Assembly: GCF_001641335.1 (NCBI RefSeq) | Contig: NZ_LVEM01000001.1 | Coordinates: 2,235,334 to 2,299,333, forward strand | Direction of reading: 5' to 3' | From: Bradyrhizobium stylosanthis | GTDB lineage: Bacteria; Pseudomonadota; Alphaproteobacteria; Rhizobiales; Xanthobacteraceae | DNA length: 64,000 nt | Shown: positions 18,807-26,809 of the stretch, piece by piece | Layout: every line of letters begins with the position of its first letter | Numbering within the stretch: position 1 is the stretch's first letter | Program-made: the position numbers and the translations under genes | Notes under the pieces: generated by a model | What the model was told of the DNA's origin: nothing | Seen by the model: the letters and a program-made list of their open reading frames with translations, nothing else | Database searches by the model: none

Positions 18807-20012
18807 ATGGCCTTCGACACCATCTTCCTGAACGCGCGGCTTGACGGCGGCGCCCGTCATCATATCGCGGTCAAGGACGGCCGCATCGCCGCGATCGCTC
18901 CGATCGACCAGCCGCCGGCCGGGGCCGAGACCATCGACCTCGACAACGCCCTCGTCGTTCCCGGCTTCGTCGAAGGCCACATACATCTCGACACCAGCTT
19001 CTATGGCGACGTCTGGCGGCCGCACAAGCCCTGCACCGATGGTTTCAACGTGCATGAGCGCGTCGCCTTCCAGGCCCAGAACATGGCCGAAGCGGCGCCG
19101 ACGGACGTGCGTGCGCGCAACCAGCTCGATCTCTGCATCGGACACGGCACCACGCAGATGCGCAGCCACGTCATGGTGGACGGCTCGGTCGGTCTGAAAT
19201 CGCTCGAGACGATTCTGCGCGTGCGGGACGAATACAGGGGCTTGATCGACATCCAGCTCGTCGCCTTCCCCCAGAGCGGCATCCTGGCGAGCCCGGGCAC
19301 GCCGCAATTGCTGGACGAGGCCATCGGGCTCGGCGCCAATCTCGTCGGCGGCCTCGATCCGGCGAGCTTCGACCGCGACGTCGAAAAGCATCTCGACGTC
19401 GTGTTCGGCGTCGCCAGCAAGCACGGCGTCGATGTGGACATCCATCTGCACGACATGGGCACGCTCGGCGCCTTCGAGATCGAGCAGATCGCGGCGCGCA
19501 CCCGTGCGCTCGGCATGGAAGGCCATGTCGCCATCAGCCACGCCTACGGGCTCGGCGATATTCCGGCGGACTACCTCAAGAAGATCGCCGACAACCTGGC
19601 CCGGTCCGGCGTGGCGATCATGACCAACGCCCCGGGCGCCCGGCCCTTCCCGCCGATCCTCGCGTTGCGCAAGGCCGGCGTCACCGTGTTCAGCGGCAAC
19701 GACAACATCCGCGATTCCTGGTGGCCGTACGGCGACGGCGACATGCTGCGGCGGGCGACCACGCTCGGCTATCGCTCGGGCTTCAACATCGACGAGGAAC
19801 TGCGTGCCGCGTTCGACGTCGTCACGGAGGCCGGCGCCAAGGCGCTGCGGCTCGAAGGTTACGGCCTGCGCGTCGGCGCCAAGGCCGATTTCGTCACGCT
19901 GCAGGCGGCGCACGTTCCCGAGGCCGTGGTTGCGGTGCCGCAGGGCCGCGCCGTTTACAAGGCAGGTATGCTTGTCGCTTCTAACGGTACGATTGTCGGG
20001 AAACGTCGCTGA
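18807..20012 (+). CDS. Amidohydrolase, cytosine deaminase-like (paralog 2)
   Basis: A 401-residue enzyme starting at the ATG at 18807, with CGGAGG about 8 bases upstream. It repeats the architecture of its upstream paralog: VVPGFVEGHIHLDTSFYGD (HxHLD), DIHLHDMGTLG near 220, SHAYGLGDIP near 250, and the metal aspartate in FSGNDNIRDSWWPYGDGD near 310. The SGNDNIRDSWWP segment is close to that in cytosine deaminase and N-isopropylammelide hydrolases. The 79-base gap after paralog 1 suggests co-transcription. Whether both act on one substrate in sequence cannot be decided here. Confidence 0.85.
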   Translation: MAFDTIFLNARLDGGARHHIAVKDGRIAAIAPIDQPPAGAETIDLDNALVVPGFVEGHIHLDTSFYGDVWRPHKPCTDGFNVHERVAFQAQNMAEAAPTDVRARNQLDLCIGHGTTQMRSHVMVDGSVGLKSLETILRVRDEYRGLIDIQLVAFPQSGILASPGTPQLLDEAIGLGANLVGGLDPASFDRDVEKHLDVVFGVASKHGVDVDIHLHDMGTLGAFEIEQIAARTRALGMEGHVAISHAYGLGDIPADYLKKIADNLARSGVAIMTNAPGARPFPPILALRKAGVTVFSGNDNIRDSWWPYGDGDMLRRATTLGYRSGFNIDEELRAAFDVVTEAGAKALRLEGYGLRVGAKADFVTLQAAHVPEAVVAVPQGRAVYKAGMLVASNGTIVGKRR

Positions 20013-20027
20013 TCGCAGGGCCTTCGA

Positions 20028-20042
20028 GGCGGTTTTTCCGCC
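20028..20042 (+). terminator. Short GC hairpin after the amidohydrolase pair
   Basis: GGCGG-TTTTT-CCGCC, 16 bases after the stop at 20012, followed by GATTTTCCC. The stem is only 5 bases, so terminator activity is a modest guess. Confidence 0.35.
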
Positions 20043-20163
20043 GATTTTCCCGAAAATCCGAGTCCGGTAGAATCCCGGACCGTAACCCAACGCATTGTGA
20101 GAACGGCCGCGCTGACCGTACTTGGACACGCGCACTGATCATCTGCGTTCTTTTGGGGAAGTT

Positions 20164-20475
20164 ATGGATATGTTCAGCGCATTCAGCAGCATTGATTACC
20201 GTTCGATCCGGGCCAGCACGCCCGCCGAGGCGGCCGTGAAGCGATTGAACGGCATCGGCGAAGTGCTCTCCAGCCTCGATCTCTCGGCGATCCACACGCA
20301 GGACGAGATGGCCCGCGCTTTGTGGACACTCGACACCGCCGACAAGTGCATTCGCATGATCCTGACCGAGTTCGGAACCGAGCGCACCAGGGACGTCGTC
20401 CGCGAGGCCGCGAGCCTGACCGATTTGATCGAGCAAGCCCGCGACGAAGTCTCCAGCCATCGCGACGGCGGCTAG
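20164..20475 (+). CDS. Small hypothetical protein, 103 residues
   Basis: I do not recognise a family. The ATG at 20164 (MDMFSAFSSIDYRSIRAS) has GGGGAAG a few bases upstream and is preferred to the upstream ATG at 20122. The protein is mostly alpha-helical by composition, hydrophilic, and has no membrane segment or signal peptide. It contains repeated heptad-like stretches (ALWTLDTADKCIRMILTEFG; VREAASLTDLIEQARDEV). It stands alone between the amidohydrolase pair and the aromatic-acid operon on the opposite strand. Confidence 0.6.
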   Translation: MDMFSAFSSIDYRSIRASTPAEAAVKRLNGIGEVLSSLDLSAIHTQDEMARALWTLDTADKCIRMILTEFGTERTRDVVREAASLTDLIEQARDEVSSHRDGG

Positions 20476-20502
20476 CCTCTGAGCTGAGCAGCCGCGCGGG
20501 GT

Positions 20503-21417
20503 CTACCGCTTGATCTTCGCCAGGATGCGATCCGCCTCGGTGCGCCAGTCGGCACTACGGGCGAACGCCTGCGTTCCCTTTGTCCCGAACAGGCCCTCGT
20601 CAGCGAGATCGGCAACCCAGGCCTGACGCTCGGCCGTGCCCTGCGCGGACCAAGGCGTCAGCCCCGCCTCGCGCACGGTCTCTGCGACCTCGCGCACTTC
20701 CTCGGCGCGGCGGCGGCCGTGCTCGATCACGCGCTGGAAGCAATAGGCGCCCTGCTTCTCCCAATCGATGGCGGGGAATGTCTCGGCGAGTGACGCCAGC
20801 ACGGCGTCTTCGACACCATAGGCGCGCGCGGTCGTAAAACTCTCGATGACCATGGCCTCGAGGCCCTTGATCATGATGCTGCGGCACATCTTCACCGCCG
20901 AGGAGACGCCCAGCTTGTCGCTGGCGACCTTGGCCGCAAAACCAATCGCATTCAGGAGCGGCTCCAGCTCTCTTGCGCCGGCGCCTCCGAGCAACAGCGG
21001 CACCTTGATCCGATACGGCGGCACCGACGTCATCACCGCGCCCTCGACATAGCGCCCGGCCGCGCCGTCGATCAGCGCCGCGGCGCGCTGCTTGGCACCG
21101 GGTGAGGCCGAGTTGAAGTCGAGGAACCAGGTGCCCTGGTTGAGCGCAGCTCCGCAGGCCTTCGCGACCGGCACGGCCTGGCTCGCAGTCACCGCGGAGA
21201 TGATGAAGTCGGATTTCGCCGTCAGCTCGGCGTGGGAGGCCGCAAGCGTCACGCCGTGCCTTGCGGCATGCTCCTGCAGCGGTGCGCCCTGCTCGCCGCC
21301 GAGCTTGATGTCATAGGCTGAGACCTTGATGTCCTGCTGGCGCAGATCCTCGGCCAGGATCCGGCCGACCTCGCCATAGCCGACCAGCCCTATCTGCCAT
21401 CGCTTCGGATCAGCCAT
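20503..21417 (-). CDS. NAD(P)-dependent dehydrogenase, 6-PGDH/3-HIBDH superfamily with DUF1932 domain
   Basis: A 304-residue oxidoreductase with an N-terminal Rossmann fold (IGLVGYGEVGRILAEDL, GxGxxG), a substrate region FLDFNSASPGAKQ near residue 100, and the catalytic-lysine helix SSAVKMCRSIMIKGLEAMV near 180. The C-terminal part is the DUF1932 type. It is the last gene of the TetR-led aromatic operon, its start overlapping the upstream stop by one base. It might oxidise a semialdehyde intermediate of protocatechuate-type meta-cleavage, but LigC-type dehydrogenases belong to another family, so the reaction is open. Confidence 0.8.
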   Translation of the reverse strand: MADPKRWQIGLVGYGEVGRILAEDLRQQDIKVSAYDIKLGGEQGAPLQEHAARHGVTLAASHAELTAKSDFIISAVTASQAVPVAKACGAALNQGTWFLDFNSASPGAKQRAAALIDGAAGRYVEGAVMTSVPPYRIKVPLLLGGAGARELEPLLNAIGFAAKVASDKLGVSSAVKMCRSIMIKGLEAMVIESFTTARAYGVEDAVLASLAETFPAIDWEKQGAYCFQRVIEHGRRRAEEVREVAETVREAGLTPWSAQGTAERQAWVADLADEGLFGTKGTQAFARSADWRTEADRILAKIKR

Positions 21418-22286
21418 CAGTTCAATCCTCGTGTCGTGGCGTCGAACAGCTCCTCGACCGCATAGCGGCGCGGGATCAGTGCCTGCTGGAATGCGTAGTC
21501 GACGATCAGCTCGAGCGGCTTTCTGTTGGCTTCGATCCCGAATGGCAGGAGATCGGGTGTTGCCGCCGGCCCCACCTGCTCCTTGTTCCGCTTTAGCAGA
21601 TCATAGACGCCGGCAACGACATCAGGACGCGATTTCGCGAGGCTCTCGGTCACGACCACGAGATGATTGACCGGTACGACACCGCGCCGCGCATACCATT
21701 TTGCGGCTTCCGCGGCCGGATCGGGGAAGATCGGCTTCAGCTTGGGATTATCAGAGGTCTCGCCGAGGACGGCATCGAGCTCGCCATCGAGCAGCATCTG
21801 CAGCACCTTCTTGTCCTTCGGCGCGCGCTCGGTGGTGTCGACATATTCGGCGACGTGCGGGTCCTCGAACGTCACCCATTTGATCTTGTCGAGATCAACG
21901 CCGTAATCGTTGGCCAAAATGCCCCTGATCCAGGCGCCGGTCGTCGTCGTGAACGAGCGGATGCCGACGCGCTTGCCTTCGAGATCGGAAGGACCGAGCG
22001 TTCCGTGCGCGGGATTGTAGAGCGCGTAGGAATGCTGGAAGCGGCCGAGCATGGTCGCCGGCAGCAGCACCAGCGGCTTGCCATGGGCTTTCGCCATCAG
22101 ATAGGTGACGATCGCCATCTCGCAGACGTCGAACGCCTGCTCGCGCACCATCGGCTTGAACGCCGTGTTGGTCGGCGCGTACTCGATGAAGTCGAGATCG
22201 AAGAGGTCGGAGCGGAGCGCGCCACTCTTCACCGCCTGGACGTGAGGGTGGCTGCCGATCACGGCCTTCAGCTTCGGACGATCCAT
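21417..22286 (-). CDS. 4,5-dihydroxyphthalate decarboxylase-like protein (cytoplasmic binding-protein fold)
   Basis: A 289-residue protein resembling the 4,5-dihydroxyphthalate decarboxylase (Pht5) group, which shares the periplasmic binding-protein fold. There is no signal peptide (MDRPKLKAVIGSHPHVQAVK), so it is probably a cytoplasmic enzyme rather than a transporter part. Notable stretches are EYAPTNTAFKPMVREQAFDVCEMAIVTYLMAK, GKRVGIRSFTTTTGAWIRGIL near 110, and PVNHLVVVTESLA near 210. It lies between the ligK-like and DUF1932 genes. A decarboxylase feeding protocatechuate would suit the lactonase-hydratase-aldolase series of this operon. Assignment rests on family resemblance and context. 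Confidence 0.65.
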   Translation of the reverse strand: MDRPKLKAVIGSHPHVQAVKSGALRSDLFDLDFIEYAPTNTAFKPMVREQAFDVCEMAIVTYLMAKAHGKPLVLLPATMLGRFQHSYALYNPAHGTLGPSDLEGKRVGIRSFTTTTGAWIRGILANDYGVDLDKIKWVTFEDPHVAEYVDTTERAPKDKKVLQMLLDGELDAVLGETSDNPKLKPIFPDPAAEAAKWYARRGVVPVNHLVVVTESLAKSRPDVVAGVYDLLKRNKEQVGPAATPDLLPFGIEANRKPLELIVDYAFQQALIPRRYAVEELFDATTRGLN

Positions 22287-22307
22287 CGGTGCGCTCCGTG
22301 ACTTTCT

Positions 22308-22991
22308 TCAGACGTCCTCGGGATTGTCGACATAGACGAGCCCGGCCTTCGCCAGTGCCTCGCGCATGCTGTACATGTCGAGGCCCAGCTCGCCCGAGGC
22401 CAGCCGCTTGCGCTTGCCGCCCTCGTCCGCGTTGCGCTTCTTCGCCTTCTCGGCGACCTCGGCGGCATAGCGCTTCGGCACCACGACGACGCCGTCGTCA
22501 TCGGCGACGATGATGTCGCCGGGATCGACGTTGACGCCGGCACACACCACGGGGATGTTGACCGAGCCGAGCGTGGCCTTCACCGTGCCCTTGGCCGAGA
22601 CCGCGCGCGACCACACCGGGAAATTCATCTCGTGCAGCGCTTTGACGTCGCGGCAGCCGGCATCGATGATCAGCCCCTGCACGCCGCGCGCCTGCAGCGA
22701 GGTCGCGAGCAATTCGCCGAACATGCCGTCGGTATTGTCGGTGGTGCAGCCGACGACGAGGATGTCGCCCTTCTTGCACTGCTCGACAGCGACATGGATC
22801 ATCCAGTTGTCGCCGGGCTGCGCCAGCACTGTGACGGCGGGACCGGCAATCGACGCGCCCGCCCAGACCGGACGCAGATATGGCTTCATCAGGCCGATGC
22901 GGCCATAGGCCTCGTGCACGGTCGAGACACCGTACTCCGCCATCCCCGCGGGATCGGCTCGCTTGATGTTGCGAACGACGACGGGCTTCAT
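22308..22991 (-). CDS. ligK: 4-carboxy-4-hydroxy-2-oxoadipate aldolase / oxaloacetate decarboxylase
   Basis: A 227-residue class II pyruvate aldolase of the RraA-like family. It splits 4-carboxy-4-hydroxy-2-oxoadipate (CHA) into pyruvate and oxaloacetate, the last step of protocatechuate 4,5-cleavage and of gallate breakdown. Visible are [21 protein letters not shown] near residue 20, the pyruvate/metal loop [25 protein letters not shown] near 95-120 (with the Arg-Asp pair), and the C-terminal [20 protein letters not shown]. The start overlaps the upstream galB-like stop by 4 bases. The length is normal for the family. Confidence 0.9.
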   Translation of the reverse strand: MKPVVVRNIKRADPAGMAEYGVSTVHEAYGRIGLMKPYLRPVWAGASIAGPAVTVLAQPGDNWMIHVAVEQCKKGDILVVGCTTDNTDGMFGELLATSLQARGVQGLIIDAGCRDVKALHEMNFPVWSRAVSAKGTVKATLGSVNIPVVCAGVNVDPGDIIVADDDGVVVVPKRYAAEVAEKAKKRNADEGGKRKRLASGELGLDMYSMREALAKAGLVYVDNPEDV

Positions 22992-23701
22992 GCCAGTTCC
23001 TCCGCGACGGTCGGGAACAGGCGCTGATAGGCCTCGCCATAGGTCATGGGCACGCCGGTGTTGCGGCTGCCCTGGATGCCGCGGTTGAGTGCCACGCGCT
23101 CGTAATATCCCCAGAGATGCTTTTGCGCGGCGAGGATCTGGAACGCCTCGTACTTCTCCTTCCAGACCTCGTCGATCTTGAGCAGCAGGTCCGGCTTGTA
23201 GTTACACTGCTCGGGCTGGTGCGGCTCGAACAGGAACACCGGCGGCGCGGAATATTTGTACTGCGCGCCGGGCTTGTGGCCCATCGCCTGCGCCACCACG
23301 CGGGTCTCCTGCGCGAAATGCGCCGCGTTCGGATGGTCGAAATTATAGGGGTCTTCCAGCGCGTGGGTCAGCACGAAGCTCGGGTTGAGCTCGCGGTAGA
23401 TGTCGACCATGCGGTCGAAATGCGCTTCCGTCAGCTTCAAGGGATAGTCGCCGCAATCGAAGAACTCGATCTCGGCACCGAGCAGCTTGGCCGCCCGCTC
23501 CGCCTCGTCCTTGCGTCCAGCCTTGACCGATTCCAGCGTCGCGCCCTTCTCCTTCCAGGCGAACTGGCTCTCGCCGCGCTCGCCGAAGGACATGCAGACG
23601 ATCTTCATGCGATAGCCCTTCTTCGCATGCAGCGCGATGGCACCGCCGGCGCGCCAGACGAAATCGCCGGGATGGGCAGTGACGACAAGACCTGCTTTCA
23701 T
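22988..23701 (-). CDS. galB: 4-oxalomesaconate hydratase, GalB-type (PIG-L/LmbE fold)
   Basis: A 237-residue PIG-L-family protein. The zinc motif appears as [16 protein letters not shown] near residue 5 (HPxDxxxxxGG), and the third ligand region as [21 protein letters not shown] near 105. In Pseudomonas GalB this fold hydrates 4-oxalomesaconate to CHA, which LigK then cleaves. Position directly before ligK and after a LigI-type lactonase supports that role over sugar deacetylation. The start at 23701 has GAGGGGAG about 10 bases upstream; the longer frame to 23755 is not needed. Confidence 0.85.
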   Translation of the reverse strand: MKAGLVVTAHPGDFVWRAGGAIALHAKKGYRMKIVCMSFGERGESQFAWKEKGATLESVKAGRKDEAERAAKLLGAEIEFFDCGDYPLKLTEAHFDRMVDIYRELNPSFVLTHALEDPYNFDHPNAAHFAQETRVVAQAMGHKPGAQYKYSAPPVFLFEPHQPEQCNYKPDLLLKIDEVWKEKYEAFQILAAQKHLWGYYERVALNRGIQGSRNTGVPMTYGEAYQRLFPTVAEELA

Positions 23702-23773
23702 GGGAGAACTCCCCTCTTTCTTTCGTTCGTAAACATCATAAGCCGCCCGCCTCACGCCGGCAGCAGGTTCATT

Positions 23774-25075
23774 TCAAGCGACGGCGGCCGCAGCGTCCTC
23801 GCCGTCAAGCACGCGTCTCAATCGCGCGCCGTCGAGCGCACCTTCCCATTTGGCGATCGCGATGGTCGCGACCGCGTTCCCGATCAGATTGGTGGGCGTC
23901 AGCCCCTGCGACATCAGGCGGTGGATGCCGAGCACCAGCGCCACGCTCGTCACCGGAATCGTGCCGGTGGCCGACAGCGTCGCCGCGAGCACAACGAAGG
24001 CGGCGCCCGCGATCCCCGCCGCGCCCTTGGAGGTCACCAACAGGATCAGCAGGAGCTCGATCTGCTCGCCGAGCCCGAACGGCGTGTTGGTCGCCTGCGC
24101 CAGGAACACCGAGGCGGCGGCAAGGTAGAGGCAGGTGCCGTCGAGATTGAAGGAGTAGCCGGTCGGGATCACCAGCCCGACCACGCTCTTTTCGCAGCCG
24201 GCCTTCTCCAGCTTGGTCAGCATCCGCGGCAGCACCGTCTCCGACGAGGTCGTGGCGATGCAGATCAAGAGCTCTCCCCAGATGTAGCGGATCAGCTTGA
24301 GCAGCGAGAAGCCGCACAGCCGCGCGACGGGGCCGAGCGCGATGACAATGAAGACGACGCAGGTCAGATAGAAGCCGCCCAGGAGCTTGCCGAGCGAGGC
24401 CAGCGATCCGACGCCGAACTTGCCCACCGTGAAGGCGATCGCGCCGAACGCGCCGATCGGCGCCGCCCACATCACGAAGCCGACGACGGCAAACACCATC
24501 CTGGCGGCGATGTCGATCAGATGCACCAGCGGCGCGGCCCTCTCGCCGAGCTGCACCAGCGCAAAGCCGCACAGCACGGAGATGAACAGCACCTGGAGGA
24601 TGTTGCCTTCGGCAAAGGCGCCGATGAACGTCGCGGGTACGATGTTCATCAGGAACGGCACGAAGCCGATGGCGCCGGTCTGCTTGACGTAAGGCTCGAT
24701 CGCGCTGGCATTGATGCTGGCGGGATCGATGTTCATGCCGACGCCGGGCCGGAGCAGGTTCACGGCGACGAGACCGATGATCAGCGCGATCGTGGTCATG
24801 ATCTCGAAATAGATGATCGCCTTCACCGCGACGCGCCCGACCCGTGCCATGTCGGCCATGTGCGCAATGCCGTGCACGACGGTGCAGAAGATGATCGGCG
24901 CGATCAGCATCCGGATCGCCTTGATGAAGGTATCACCCAGCGGCTGCATCCTGGCGCCGGCCTCGGGATTGACGATCCCAAGCGCGATGCCGGCCGCCAT
25001 GGCGATGAGCACCTGGATCCAGAGCTCCTTCCACCAGGCGCGGCCGCGCGGCTTGTCGATCGCGATCGCCGTCAT
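23774..25075 (-). CDS. dctA: Dicarboxylate/amino acid:cation symporter (DctA family)
   Basis: A 433-residue secondary carrier with about eight helices and two re-entrant loops. Family signatures are IRMLIAPIIFCTVVHGIAHM near residue 55, the serine-rich hairpin ATTSSETVLPRML near 275, and VIPTGYSFNLDGT near 305. DctA proteins import C4-dicarboxylates with cations. In this operon the likely cargo is a di- or tricarboxylic intermediate or substrate such as a pyrone dicarboxylate, which is inference. The start overlaps the stop of the lactonase gene by 4 bases. Confidence 0.9.
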   Translation of the reverse strand: MTAIAIDKPRGRAWWKELWIQVLIAMAAGIALGIVNPEAGARMQPLGDTFIKAIRMLIAPIIFCTVVHGIAHMADMARVGRVAVKAIIYFEIMTTIALIIGLVAVNLLRPGVGMNIDPASINASAIEPYVKQTGAIGFVPFLMNIVPATFIGAFAEGNILQVLFISVLCGFALVQLGERAAPLVHLIDIAARMVFAVVGFVMWAAPIGAFGAIAFTVGKFGVGSLASLGKLLGGFYLTCVVFIVIALGPVARLCGFSLLKLIRYIWGELLICIATTSSETVLPRMLTKLEKAGCEKSVVGLVIPTGYSFNLDGTCLYLAAASVFLAQATNTPFGLGEQIELLLILLVTSKGAAGIAGAAFVVLAATLSATGTIPVTSVALVLGIHRLMSQGLTPTNLIGNAVATIAIAKWEGALDGARLRRVLDGEDAAAAVA

Positions 25076-25956
25076 CGGTCGAACTCGAACAGGCGCGCGG
25101 GGTTATCGACCAGGATCTTCTGCTGGAACTCCGGCTCCGGCGCGAACAGCGGAATGAGATCGACGAGGTCGCCGTCATTCGGCATCACCTTGACGTTGGG
25201 ATGCGGCCAGTCGGTGCCCCAGATGACGCGGTCGGGCGCGGTCTCCAGGATCTTTCGCGCAAACGGCACGGCGTCGGTGAATGGCGGGCCGGCCGACGAG
25301 ACGCGCTCGGAGCCGCAGATCTTGACCCAGCACTTCTCGTCACGCTGCATCAGCTCGATCAGGATTCTGAACGGCAGCTGGTCGAGCCCTTCGGACGCCT
25401 TCACCCGCCCCATGTGGTCGATGGTGTAGCTGAGTGGCAGCCTGGTCAGCATGTCCGCGTATTCAGGCAAATCGATCGCGTCGAAATGCAGGTCGATGTG
25501 CCAGCCGAGCGGCGTGACCATCGCGATGATGCGGTCGAACACGCGCTTGTCGGGAACGCCGCCGAGATGGCGGACGAAATTGAAGCGGCAGCCGCGGAAG
25601 CCGCCCTCGTGCAGCACGCGGAGCTCGCGCTCGGTGATGCTGTCGTCGATGTTGGCGACCGCGCGATAGGCTCCATTACTCTGCGCAATCGCATCGAGCG
25701 CCACGCTGTTGTCGGTGCCATGCACGCTGGCATTGACGATGACGGCACGCTCGACGCCGAGCTTTGAATGCAGGGTGCGAAAATCCTCCAGCGGCGCATC
25801 GGGCGGCGTGTAGGAACGGTCAGGCGCATAAGGATATTTCGCGCCGGGCCCGAAGATATGGCAATGCGCGTCGCAGGACAGTTTTGGAAGCTTGAACTTC
25901 GGCGTGCGCGTATTCGGATCGGGCGGCGGAATGGTCGGCGTGTACAACATCGTCAT
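25072..25956 (-). CDS. ligI: 2-pyrone-4,6-dicarboxylate lactonase (amidohydrolase family)
   Basis: Hydrolyses 2-pyrone-4,6-dicarboxylate to 4-oxalomesaconate in the protocatechuate 4,5-cleavage pathway. The 294-residue protein shows the LigI pattern: CDAHCHIFGPGAKYPYAPDR near residue 28 (HxH), ERAVIVNASVHGTDN near 70, GGFRGCRFNFVRHLGG near 120, YTIDHMGR near 180, and the C-terminal IWGTDWPHPNVKVMPNDG near 245 with its metal aspartate. The start is placed at 25956 (an in-frame ATG at 25950 is possible); the frame continuing upstream overlaps the TetR gene and is rejected. It lies 29 bases after tetR and opens the enzyme series LigI-GalB-LigK. Confidence 0.87.
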   Translation of the reverse strand: MTMLYTPTIPPPDPNTRTPKFKLPKLSCDAHCHIFGPGAKYPYAPDRSYTPPDAPLEDFRTLHSKLGVERAVIVNASVHGTDNSVALDAIAQSNGAYRAVANIDDSITERELRVLHEGGFRGCRFNFVRHLGGVPDKRVFDRIIAMVTPLGWHIDLHFDAIDLPEYADMLTRLPLSYTIDHMGRVKASEGLDQLPFRILIELMQRDEKCWVKICGSERVSSAGPPFTDAVPFARKILETAPDRVIWGTDWPHPNVKVMPNDGDLVDLIPLFAPEPEFQQKILVDNPARLFEFDR

Positions 25957-25985
25957 CACTTCAACCGCCGAACGAGAGTGCTTCT

Positions 25986-26696
25986 TCAGGCCTTGCTGGT
26001 GACAGCCGGCCGCCGCCGTGCCGGTGCGGCCTGGTCGAGCGCCGGCGCCTGGAACGCGGCGACGGTGGCCTGCACCAGCTGCTCGATCGCGCCCGCGGCA
26101 TCGCTGCCATCGGCCTCGCCGCGCGACAGGCGCGAGACGCGGTCCGGCGTCACCAGCGAATAATAGAGTGCGCCGAGCAGGAAATGGCTGCGCCAGACGA
26201 TGTCGGTGCGCGGAATATGCGGCAGGCTCTCGTGGATCGCGTCGATGAAGGCGTGGCTGGTGTCGTCGAAGGTCTGCGCGATGATTTTTCGCGCGACTTC
26301 GTTGCCTTCCGCCGACATCACCGCGCGCAGCCGCGTGAAGCGCGCCCCGCCGCCGGCAAGATCGCTGCCCGAAGTGAAGGCGGGCACGACATAGGCGCGC
26401 ACGATCGCCTCCAGCCGGTCCTGCAGATCGCGCACGCGTTTTGCGGCGGCCAGCAGCTCGGAGCGGCGCAGGTTCATGGGACCGCAATGCCGCCGGTAGA
26501 TTTCCAGCAGCAGGCCGTCCTTGGTCTTGAAATGATAGGTCACGCTGCCGGGATTGGCCCCGGCGGCCTGCGCGATGTCGCGCACCGAGACGGCATTGAA
26601 GCCGTTGGTGGCGAACAGCTCCTCGGCCGCGGCGAGGATCGCCTCGCGCATGTTCGGCTTGCGGGCCGTTTCCTTGCTGGTGGGCTTGCGTACCAT
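25986..26696 (-). CDS. TetR-family transcriptional regulator
   Basis: A 236-residue regulator. The N-terminal helix-turn-helix reads MREAILAAAEELFATNGFNAVSVRDIAQAAGANPGSVTYHFKTKDGL, typical of TetR proteins, with a ligand-binding C-terminal half. The start at 26696 lies 5 bases from an 18-base palindrome (26701-26718). The gene leads the lactonase-DctA-GalB-LigK operon and is divergent from a TctC-like gene, so it probably represses its own operon and may control the binding proteins. The same palindrome precedes the extradiol dioxygenase gene at 51.5 kb. Confidence 0.9.
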   Translation of the reverse strand: MVRKPTSKETARKPNMREAILAAAEELFATNGFNAVSVRDIAQAAGANPGSVTYHFKTKDGLLLEIYRRHCGPMNLRRSELLAAAKRVRDLQDRLEAIVRAYVVPAFTSGSDLAGGGARFTRLRAVMSAEGNEVARKIIAQTFDDTSHAFIDAIHESLPHIPRTDIVWRSHFLLGALYYSLVTPDRVSRLSRGEADGSDAAGAIEQLVQATVAAFQAPALDQAAPARRRPAVTSKA

Positions 26697-26700
26697 GTGA

Positions 26701-26718
26701 TTTGTACTATCGTACAAA
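26701..26718. promoter_or_regulatory. TetR operator candidate, copy 1
   Basis: Perfect inverted repeat with arms TTTGTAC and GTACAAA around TATC. A TTGACG hexamer on the minus strand (26730-26735) would place a promoter's -10 region inside the palindrome, so a bound repressor would block the tetR operon promoter. The arms recur at 51621-51638. If this promoter is right, the tetR mRNA would start only a few bases before its ATG. Confidence 0.7.
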
Positions 26719-26809
26719 AGATCAGGTCTCGTCAACAAAAACCATGGGTATCGCCCGGACGGCTTCGAGACCGCCGTCCGCGCGCAAACGACCTCTAGGA
26801 GTGCTGGGA

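Noticed and set aside
20503..21417. DUF1932 dehydrogenase as the 2-(hydroxymethyl)glutarate dehydrogenase of the nicotinate pathway
   Set aside because: The family is related, but the gene is the end of the TetR-led LigI-GalB-LigK operon, has no nicotinate-type palindrome near it and carries a different C-terminal domain.
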